Assembly (NCBI GenBank): GCA_016081115.2
Contig: JABTTQ020002611.1
Span: forward strand, 481,279 to 545,278
Length of the DNA: 64,000 nucleotides
Origin: Rehmannia glutinosa
Lineage: Eukaryota; Streptophyta; Magnoliopsida; Lamiales; Orobanchaceae
Direction of reading: 5' to 3'
Shown: positions 55,296 through 64,000 of the stretch, piece by piece
Numbering within the stretch: the first letter of the stretch is position 1
How the letters are laid out: each line of letters opens with the position of its first letter
Program-made: the position numbers and the translations under genes
The notes under the pieces: model-generated
Database searches by the model: none
The model's input: only the letters and a program-made list of their open reading frames with translations
What the model was told of the DNA's origin: nothing

Positions 55296-57095
55296 ATGGA
55301 AGCAAATGTAACTCGCATTCCTTCGTTGAAGAATTTGATGATTGCAAAATATGTATGTAGGCTCATCTATCAGCCCTACATGATGAGATGGATTCGTGAT
55401 TGAGGATGGGCCTCTACAAATCCTAAAAGTTAATACGATTGTAAGAAGAAGGGCTGCTCTCTTGAAGAAGAAGATGAATCACTGCAGAGCTAGACCTGCC
55501 ATGGTGGAAAAGCCACGTTGCGAGTGGACGAAAGAAGACAAGAAGAGATATAACTTGGACAATGTTGCAAGGATATATTATATAAAACTCTTGATAAGGC
55601 CATTTTTAATAATGTCAAATGTTGTAAAAACGGCCAAAGAGATTTAGGAAAAATTAACCTTAATTTGTGAAGGGTCTGGCCATATTAAGGAAAATAAATT
55701 AACTATTGTTGTTCAATAATTTGAAAATTTTAAAATGATTGCGGTGAGAATCGGATCAGCCTAGATACCAGATTCATAGAGATAACTAATGAGCTCTCGG
55801 CTCACAGGGAAAGAATATACACAAAAGGAAATCACGTATGAAGATTCTTAGGTCTCTCTAGGTGAGTGGCAAATGAAGGTTATGGCTTTGAGACACTCCA
55901 TAGATCTTACCGTAACATCCAACCATGAATTGTTCTCTCGATCTAAAAGCCTATGAGTTTGAGTGAGAAGAAAAAAACAAGAAGAGACAATCGTACCCAA
56001 GACAGTTACACTCATGTGGTGGTGAAGCAAAGAGATATGAATCCAAGGAAGCCATAGACCAGGAGGAGATTGCCTTGATAGTGAAAAGATTCAACAAGTT
56101 CTTCAATAAGAACTACAAGAGAAACAAGGGTGAATCATCCAGGAGACACTCAAAGACCTTCTAAAGAAAGGGAGGACAGACCACCAAAGAGAGTTGATCA
56201 TCAAAAACCGAGGATCGAGAGCCGAAAGAGCCGACTTGCAGAGAGCGAGAACTCGTGTTGGAATTGCGGACAACAAGAACACTTTGATGTTGATCTTGTC
56301 CTTATCCACGATCAACAAGAAATACAGAATGAAGAAGAAATAAAGGTCTTGAGAGAAAGAAGACAAGGAAAGAAGAAAGCCATGTTGGCTGCTGAGACTA
56401 ATCGAGCTAGCAAGTGCAAAGAAGCGTTGAGACTTAGATAGTAGTGAAGTCGACTACTCAAGTAATACAGAGGAAGAGGCTTTGATCTACCTCATGGCCA
56501 AAGAACAAGATCAACAAAATCAAGAAGATGAGGTACATTCTAACTCATCTCATTTCGATTCAAGTGATGCGATAATACACACACTTTATCACCCACGATC
56601 TCGTGATTCATTAGGCAAAATGATGAAATATTTTGAGCACGTTAAAACCTCACACACACTTTTGAATGAGGAAAACAACCATCTCAAAAGCTAAAACTAA
56701 CGGTGACAAAAGAGTTGCGTACTCGAGTCACATAGTCGATGAGAATACTAAGTGAGAAGGCCGAAAATGCCAAGATCTTAGCGAGTTAGTTGCTCTCCGA
56801 GAAAAGAGAAAATATCTTAAAAATGTGATTGCCTCGATTACATAAAAAAGCATCCAAATCATTGGATGAACTTATTATGGCTCAAAAAGAGTGTGGAGAC
56901 AAGACAAGCATAAGATTCAATTCCTTTGTGCATAGTCAAACTCCAAAAGAGATTTTGAAAAAGGATCTTGGGGCGTCAAGCAATGAAGTAATCAAAAACC
57001 CAAAACACCATTTGTTGCACCCACATACACATGAAAACACAATCACAATCATACTGGCCTTGGTTATAAAGGAAAAGGAAAGAATGAGAGTATGC
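55296..57095 (+). pseudogene. gag: A3 gag
   Basis: Starts at ATG 55296 (MEANVTRIPS), 125 bp after the LTR. The frame breaks early but EWTKEDKKRYNLDNVAR, FNKFFNKNYKRNKGESSR-like and EDRPPKRVDHQKPR (56160-56210) are readable. The zinc knuckle is CWNCGQQEHFDVDL (about 56255): the first two Cys and the His are present and the last Cys is replaced. The coiled-coil C-terminus SLDELIMAQKECGDKTSIRF is at 56856-56920. It is the same domain order as A2 gag, with different lesions. Confidence 0.7.
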
Positions 57096-58860
57096 TAAAA
57101 AGGACAAGCGAGAAGAAATTGAGACGGAGGTTCATCACATGGACTCTAGAAAATACTTTGTAAAAGCCAAACATAGCTACCAAAAGCCCCAGAAATTTCA
57201 TCAAAGAAATACATATGATGGGAATTGTAGAAACTATCCAAAGCAGTGATTGGAATAATAATGTGAAATATCAAAGCAAAAACCTATGGGTTACAAGCCA
57301 AAATGGCAAAGACATCAATCTCAACAAAGGTCATTCCCAAGGGAAAAGAGCTATTATCAGCACACTTATGCACCCATGCACTAAACTCAAAAATTTCACA
57401 ACTACCCCAAGAAAGCGATTGCTAAAATAAACACACAAGCATACGAGACAAAGGAGATAGTTGTATGATCCTAAAACCCCAAGCAATTTGTTAATGTGCA
57501 TTATGCATTGAGTGCTGATAGATGACAACCTCTTAGAGTCAAATCATCTTGCTATAGGTTGGTTGGAGCATCTTATAGCACTAACCCCCAAGACCCGATC
57601 AAGTATGGGTACCTAAAAACTAATTTCTTTGATTGCGGGTTCAAGGAGCAGTGAGTGCCAAGGAACATGGTACAAGGATAGTGGTTGTTCCGGACATATA
57701 TGACAGAGGAAATAAAACAAATCTATCAAGATTCAAGGAGATCAAAGGTGCTAATGTCATATTTGGAGGAATGAAGCTCGGGGAGATAAAAGGCACAAGA
57801 TCCATCAAGAAGAATGGGTGGAGATCACGGATGTTGCTTATGTTGAAGGTCTCAACTTGAACTGTTAAACTTCAGCCAACTCTGTGACAAAGGCTACAAT
57901 GTATGATTCAACAAGGGGATATGCGAGATCAAAGATGTTAAATCTAATGAAATTGTCTTTGTAAGGAACAAGACAAAAGAATATGTATGTAGTAGATGGG
58001 TCTATCTTTGCTAGCAAGGTGTACAACCGAATCAACAAGCTTGCAAGGAGTCATCTTGTGGAAGGTTTGCGGACCAGTGTATAAGAAAGAAGTATATATG
58101 ATTCATCCGGATGGGAAAGCAAATGAAATCATTATTCAAGGACAAGCCAAGTCCTTCATCAACCAGGATATTGCATTTGTTGCATATGGATTTATTTGGA
58201 CCAGTTGAGCTAGCTAGCATCGGTGGGAAGAAATACACATGCGGTGGTGGATGATTATTAAAGATATACATGGACAATTTTCATGTGTAAAAAGAAGGAA
58301 ACACTGCGAGAAGTTACCTCGGTGATGGGATTATAACTCAAGTATTGTGTGGAAAATGGTATTGCTCATGAGTTATCGGCAAAGAACTTCACAAAGAATG
58401 GAGTATTTGAAAGAAGTAATAGAACTCTCAAGGAAGATGCAAAGACAATGTTAGTGAAGATGGATTGCCTAAGAGATCCGGGTGCGAAGCCATAAATACA
58501 ACATGCTATACTCAAAATAGATGCATGATTAATGACAATTAACCAAAACTTCCTATGAGATTTGGACGGGGAGAAAGCCAAATGTTGGATATTTCAAGAT
58601 ATTTGGATGTAAACGCTTCATCCACAACAATGACAAAGACAATTTGAAGGCTATTGATGCTAAAGTGATGAAGGTATCTTTTTAGGATATTCACGAGAGT
58701 AAATCCTATACGAGTGCTAAACAAGAGGACTATGGTCATAGAAGAGTCTATCCATGTGGTTTTAGATGAGCCCAATGTGAATGGAGAAGACATTGATGAG
58801 TTAGGCGATAAGCGAGAATCATTCAACTATGTTGAAGAGTTCTTATGTTGAAGCAAAAGT
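57096..58860 (+). pseudogene. pol: A3 pol: protease/integrase part
   Basis: IFGGMKLGEIKGTRSIKKNG (57758-57815) and YVEGLNLNC precede the integrase. The core has HMDLFGPVELASIGGKKYT (about 58185-58240), a VVDDYSRYTWTIFMCKK-type hairpin (58245-58300), and ENGVFERSNRTLKEDAKTML-like residues (58395-58450) with the catalytic Glu. The segment holding the second Asp is deleted: A2 has it at 29410, whereas here GATGGGATTATAACTC joins directly (58322). Confidence 0.6.
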
Positions 58861-60040
58861 GAGAGCACTCAACCCAGATGATGATGAGATAGCTGAATCT
58901 CAAAGACAGTGGAAGGTCTCAGAATCGAGTTAAGATGAAGAAGCTTTCAAGACAACTTAGCTGCAAGACGGTGAATGCAGCAGACTTACTCCAACCTGAT
59001 GTGAGATGGTGAGAGACCATCCACCTTTGAGTTAATTATTGGAGATATTAGAGATGGCATAAGAACCAGATCGAGCACAACATGAAGCAATGTTCACTTG
59101 TATTGTTTTCAAAATAGAGCCTAAAGATGTGTCTCAAGCATTGGAAGACACACATTGGATTCAGGCCATGCAAGAAGAGTGAATCGGTTTGAAAGGAACA
59201 AAGTGTGGGAATTAGTTCAAAGGTCAACCCACCAAAATGGTATTGGTACTAAGTGGGTATTCGAAACAAGATGAATGAGGAAGGATCTGTTGTTAGAAAC
59301 AAAGAAATATTGGTAGCCAAAAGGTATTGCCAAGAAGATTCTGATTTTGATGAAACCTTTGCTCATGTTGCAGATTGAAAGCAATAAAGATGTTTCTTGC
59401 TTATGTTGCACACAAAAACTTCTTTGTATATCAAATGGATGAGAAAAGTTCATTTTTAAATGGACTGTTAGAGGAAGAAGTCTATGTTGAACAATCTCCA
59501 GGTTTTGAGCGTAAAAACTATTGGAGATAAAGTCTACAAGCTCAAGAAAGCATTGCATGGATTGAAACAAGCACCAAGAGCATGGTATGACACATTGTCT
59601 CAATTTCTAATTAACAATGGATTCACCAAAGGTAAGGTTGATAGAACACTCTTCAAGATTCAAGATGGAGAGAGTATCTTGCTTGTTCAAATATATGTGG
59701 ATGATATCATTTTTGGATACATAAACAAAGAGCTGTGTGACAAGTTCTCAAACTTTATGCAAGGCAAATTTGAGATGAGCATGATGGGAGAGTTGACTTT
59801 CTTCTTAGGACTTCAAGTCAAGCAAATGAAGGATGGAACCTTCATAAGCCAAACCAAGTATACCGGAGATTTAATGAAGAAAATTGGTATGGAAGAGAAG
59901 TCATCAGTGAAGATTCCTACGAATACACATCACCAAGATGGACATGGATGCAAATGGCAAAATTGTTGATCAAACCGGATATAGAGCCCTCATTGGATCA
60001 TTGCTCTATCTAACACCAAGCGAGCCGGACATCACCTTTG
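58861..60040 (+). pseudogene. pol: A3 pol: reverse transcriptase
   Basis: The long open stretch 59484-59969 reads DKVYKLKKALHGLKQAPRAW, FTKGKVDRTLFKIQDGESIL, QIYVDDIIFGYINKELCDKF (YVDD at 59694-59705), MSMMGELTFFLGLQVKQMKD and QTKYTGDLMKKIGMEEKSSV. It is better preserved than A2 RT. Upstream, QMDEKSSFLNGLLEEEVYVE (about 59438) is in another frame. Confidence 0.8.
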
Positions 60041-60650
60041 CTTTGTAGGTGTATGTACCAAATCTCAATCGCACCAAAAAGAGAATCACATGACTGCAGC
60101 TAAGAGAATCCTAAGATATTTGAAGGATGCCAAGAAGTTGGCTTATGGTATCCAAAGGAAGGAAGATTCAAGTTGATTGGTTACTCGGACTCATTATCTT
60201 TGAATGTAGAGTTGAGGGAAGAGTACATCGGTACATGTAAAATGCATGGAAATAGATTAGTTTCTTTGTTCAAGAAAAAAAATTCAATAGCTACATCCAT
60301 AGTCAAGTGACAGTACATAAGTTTGTGCAGGCATTTGTTGTGCCCATGTCTTATGGATGAGACAACAACCGAGAGACTATGATATTGAAGAAAAGAGATT
60401 CTAATTATGTGTGATAACACTAGTGCTATTGCAATCACTCGGAATCCGTGTTGCATTCAAGAACAAAGCACATTGATGTCGATTTCATTTTATAAGAAAT
60501 CATGTTGAAAAAAACACATCACCTTGGAATACATCTCAACCGATAAAGAGTTAGCGACATATTCACAAAGCCTTTGTGTGAATCAAGATTTGAAGACCCC
60601 AAGAATGAGGTAGAGTGGCGAAAGCTGAGTTAAGATACTTAGAAGACTCA
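60041..60650 (+). pseudogene. pol: A3 pol: RNase H and pol end
   Basis: Pieces of copia RNase H: KRILRYLKDAKKLAYGIQRK (60098), CVHGNRLVSLFKKKNSIATS-like (60240), MCDNTSAIAITRNP-like (60408), HSRTKHIDVDFIL-like (60455) and the terminal DIFTKPLCESRFE (about 60555). Many small frame breaks. Colinear with 31080-31702. Confidence 0.65.
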
Positions 60651-61195
60651 ATCAGCGAGAAACAAAAAGAAGAGAGAATGGAAAATGAGCAAGTTTCATA
60701 TTTCAGCCCAAGTGAAACGACCTAGTAGGGAAGTCGGCTATATCGAGTTATTGTCGGTGAGTGATCTATTCTCAAGAGAGAATCGAGATAAGTCACTTTG
60801 GATGGTAGCTGAATCATTTATGAGCTATGTGACAAAAACGCAGATCATTTTATTCGAGCGGGAATATTTTTAAGGATAACGTCGGCGTAATTATGATCAC
60901 ATCGGTACAAACGCGCACATTAAAGCATATGATTGGATATAAATGATGCTGCATTTAATGTGGAGAAATTAATGTGGTTTTGAAGGATCAATCCTGAATG
61001 TTGATTTTGATCAAGTTATTCAAATTTCAAAAACCGTCCTTTCAAGTCTCATATAAACCAAAACTAACATTTTCTCTCTACTCACAAAATACTCCGTCTT
61101 CAAAGAAGCAAAAGAAATTCTCTCTCAGAAGTTCGAAACCCTAGCTTCAAAGATCAAGATTTTTGCATATTTTACCATTTAATCTTTCTCAAAAA
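60651..61195 (+). promoter_or_regulatory. Non-coding gap before A3 ORF3 with putative internal promoter
   Basis: Counterpart of 31703-32267. GAGCGGGAAT (60857), CGTCGGCGTAAT (60880), GCATATGATTGGATATAAAT (60929), TCTCATATAAACC (61048-61060) and the CT-rich ACATTTTCTCTCTACTC (61067-61083). The order and spacing of these items are kept between two diverged copies although the gap codes for nothing. Confidence 0.4.
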
Positions 61196-64000
61196 ATGGT
61201 CTACACATGATTTCGCTAAGCTTTTCGAGAAGATCCACTCCGGTGCTTAAGTGGAATTCAAAAGGATGATCAAGCGGCGATGAGGCCCTATTGAAGAAGA
61301 TTGCGATCCAAGCTTGATAAGTCCGGTCTCAAGGACTTTCACTCTATGGAGTTCACCCACACCTACTTGGAGGAGGTCGCTATGTTTTACGTGAATGCCG
61401 AAGTGCATGACGATGAGGTTCGCTCATCCGTTCATGGTTAGGACACCAAAATCACTGCAAAGGACCTTGCGATCATTAGTTTCGCCGACCGAAGGATCAA
61501 GGACATAGCCGAGAAGGGCGTGAACTTGGCTGCGACTTAGAAGGAAATTGCTAAAACACGAGTTTGTTGTGAAAGCCGTCTATCTACTAAGAAGGGGTTG
61601 ATTAAGGATGACTACCATAAGTCGATGGACATTGTGTCGAAGTGTGTAGACATGAAATTTAGGAGCTTCATCCATCTATCACGAACTAAGCTAATGGTGA
61701 TGGTTGCTATAATGGAAGAAAAGAAAGTAAATCGCTGGGCTAAGTTTGTGTTCAGAATGGCCGGAATGTAATCAACAAGTCCTTCAAGGAGGATGGGACT
61801 TTTGGTTGCTCCTGGGTTATGGCCAGTAATTGGCCATTTGATGGAGATTAAGGGGCTCACCCTACACGATGGGCAGCCCTTTTATGCAAATAAGAGGATG
61901 TTTAAGGCCAACCTCTCCGGTGTTGAAGACGGCTCATGCCAGAAAGGCGATATGAGTGAGGGGAATCGGCTAACCCCAGAAGATACGGCGCAACCGCTCC
62001 AGCTCTCTCCCCTAAGCCTTTGTTTCGAAGAAGAGAGCTGCGGTAACTAAACTCGCTCCCGCCCAAGCCAAAACCAAGAAGGCACTGCGCCTGAGGCCAA
62101 GCCCCAATCACTCCGCCAAACCACCGAATCACAAGCCCGCCTCGTAGCGAGACTAAGGAGGAACCCCTACTTCCTTCTCGATCGTGAAGAAAAGCGCACC
62201 TTTGCCAAGTCTCGCAAGGCAATCTGCGTTGAAGAAAAAAATATTGAAATACATGCCTTCATTCTTGAAGAGCCTCTAAATTTAGAGCCGGAGGTTCCAC
62301 TGGTTGCTACATAACGAAGGCGGCTGGTCAAGTTGTTGGAGCCGAGAAGCGATCGAGTCCCGGCACTCAACCGAGAAGCGAAGAGATGGCGATGCTCATG
62401 AGAGCGATCTCCGGAAAAAAATGATGATACCTTAAGATCGATGATGAAAATCATCGGGAGTGTCAAAGACCGATTGATTCTAGAGACAGCTATGGAGATG
62501 GGAAGGAGCTGAGACAACCAAGACACATGAAGAAAAAGTTGTCTCACCCCTCAGGTCGATGCACTTGAACGATGAGGAGCAAGCTCCGTTGGCTAAAATT
62601 CCGCAGGACGGAGAAGATGATGACGATGTAATAATGTATTTTCCAGTGTATCCGAACATCTAGCGAGAGGCTAAGGGAATGGAGGAGATGGAAGCTAGAC
62701 TACTCAGGCACAACAATTCGCTCATCCGAGTTCATCGAAGAAGAAATGAAGATTCTCGGCTTCCTTGGAAATGTCATCGTCCAATATGCCCTTAATGAGG
62801 TGCATGGATGCCCTCCATGCTATTAAAGAGGATGAGAAGGAGAAAGCCCGGAGAAAGCCGAGGCACTCGAGAAATCGAAGATTTATATGCAAACGGGGAT
62901 CCATGAGCATCTCATGGAGTCCACTGACGACGGCGACCTGGGAGGAGATGGACTAGGCATGGCGATTGAAAAGGCCGAGTTCAATAGGCCATTAAAGAAT
63001 CCCGATCCATGCACGAGCAACATCTTCGGAAGGTCAAGAGAGTCTTCCCAAATCTCTCCTCTATATGATCCCTTGGGAGTGGCGCGAGAAGATTGCAATC
63101 GATATTGTTGCGACCACTTTCCTGTGCAATCTCAAGATGGCTCTCAAAGGAACAACGATGAAGCTAGGGAAGGTGATGTAGTGGGCACCCTAGCCAAGCC
63201 TACCCAGAAGAAGGTGTTGAGACACCTATCCCAACGACCGACTACTCAACAAGAAACACGGCCGTGTCTCGGGAGTGAGTAACCCCTACAAACCGTTCAC
63301 TCACTCGTGGTGCGCAAGCCGGGAAAGCTCTCTCCACCACATCTAGGTCGAGGACGCGCTGTGGGAGACAACACTATGCAGTTTGAGGCGAAGGAGAGCA
63401 AAAACTTATAAGCGAGTGAAATCAATGAAACTCAAACGGTTGAGACAGTTCCGGCTTAGGTTTTCTCTAATATGCAAAGCCGATGAAGGCCGCGATGCGG
63501 CTAAGGCAAAGGATGGGAAAGAGGCCACGGGAGTTGAGACTCTTGGCCATGAAAGTGCAATCCTAGGAGTTGAGACTCCAAAGGATGCCATCGAAGACCC
63601 CAAGATAGTTGAGTCTGTTGAAGGGAATGTCGAAGGCCCCCACGGTTGAGGCGATGGGGTTAATGAAGGCCTAAAGGATTTTAAGACTTTCTTAGGTAAA
63701 GAGCGAACAAGAGAACATTCCTCAAGAGAGAGAGCTGGTGAAGAAGAAGAGATCAACGCTCTTCATGATTCCGTGAGGATAACCGCCACTCACCAGTATG
63801 TTAAATCACTTGGCTCAATAAATTCAATTACGATGATGACCGTCACTGCGGCCACGTCACCTCCCATTAATAACATTAGATAGTGAGACCGTTAGGTAAG
63901 AAAAACCAGCTGAGACCCGGCGGCTATTAACACGGTGAGCAATCATTGAAGTAAGCCAAACCACAATTACTCCGATTTGAACAGTCAACAATACGTAACT
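61196..64000 (+). pseudogene. A3 ORF3, incomplete at window end
   Basis: ATG 61196. TYLEEVAMFYVNAEVHDDEV (about 61363) and KDLAIISFADRRIKDIAEKG, then VSKCVDMKFRSFIHLSRTKL (61640-61700), MVAIMEEKKVNRWAKFVFRM and GHLMEIKGLTLHDGQPFYAN (61826-61890). This is the N-terminal plant-transposon-like domain, better readable here than in A2. The middle is acidic and proline-rich, with VETLGHESAILGVETPKDAI (63535-63600). The RGG box and coiled coil would lie beyond 64000. Several frameshifts. Confidence 0.6.

Larger units (their letters stand above)
53704..64000 (+). mobile_element. Element A3: family-A copia retrotransposon, cut by the window end
   Basis: 5' LTR, PBS, gag, pol, internal gap and most of ORF3; the 3' LTR lies outside. 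It is colinear with A2 over its full visible length but clearly diverged. It is inserted in A4 ORF3; the five bases before it are TCAAC. Confidence 0.75.

Overview
The window is repetitive plant heterochromatin, almost certainly from an angiosperm. The evidence is a nest of plant LTR retrotransposons (Sirevirus-like Ty1/copia and Athila-like Ty3/gypsy), CACTA transposon ends, Helitron-type 3' ends and tRNA-derived SINEs. I see no convincing single-copy host gene, no structural RNA gene and no CRISPR array. No long intact reading frame survives: every coding region is cut by stops or frameshifts, although retrotransposon domains are readable by eye. The species cannot be told from what I can see.

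Layout. 1-3205: tail of a Sirevirus-like family (called A), its LTR (A1) and a broken gag. 3252-5290: two CACTA termini as inverted arms around a 475-bp spacer. 5339-6425: a copia-type LTR candidate. 7533-9620 (minus): remains of a CACTA-associated gene with a Ulp1-like protease end. 10127-14953: very AT-rich DNA bounded by two Helitron-like 3' ends pointing outwards, with a SINE inside. 15020-17030: a gypsy-like LTR, leader and gag-like remnant. 17051-53703: the 3' half of a minus-strand family-A element (A4), split by later insertions. 53704-64000: a further plus-strand family-A element (A3), cut off by the window end.

Nesting. A4 ORF3 is split into four pieces (53703-52209, 44538-43655, 23167-22716, 20610-18560). 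They are separated by A3, by copia element C (44539-52203, target duplication TCAAC), by gypsy element B (23168-43654, minus strand) and by a gypsy-type LTR segment (20640-22715). A SINE also interrupts the first piece. B is itself split by the nearly complete A2 (25096-38661, about 13.6 kb). Without A2, B is about 6.9 kb and has an Athila-like gag and a downstream ORF but no recognisable pol.

How the parts work together. Family A has the order LTR, Met-tRNA-type PBS, gag, protease-integrase-RT-RNase H, a roughly 560-bp non-coding gap with TATA-like motifs, a large third ORF (plant-transposon-like N-terminus, acidic repeats, RGG-like box, charged coiled coil), PPT and LTR. C is a shorter relative with a 2.0-kb tandem duplication. 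The most unusual signals are a run of seven hairpins sharing a GTGGT loop in the C LTR, a covarying hairpin in the family-A LTR, a conserved putative internal promoter before ORF3, and a systematic CAG/CTG to CGA/TCG discordance between repeat copies. The last may mean that many of the frameshifts are not real.
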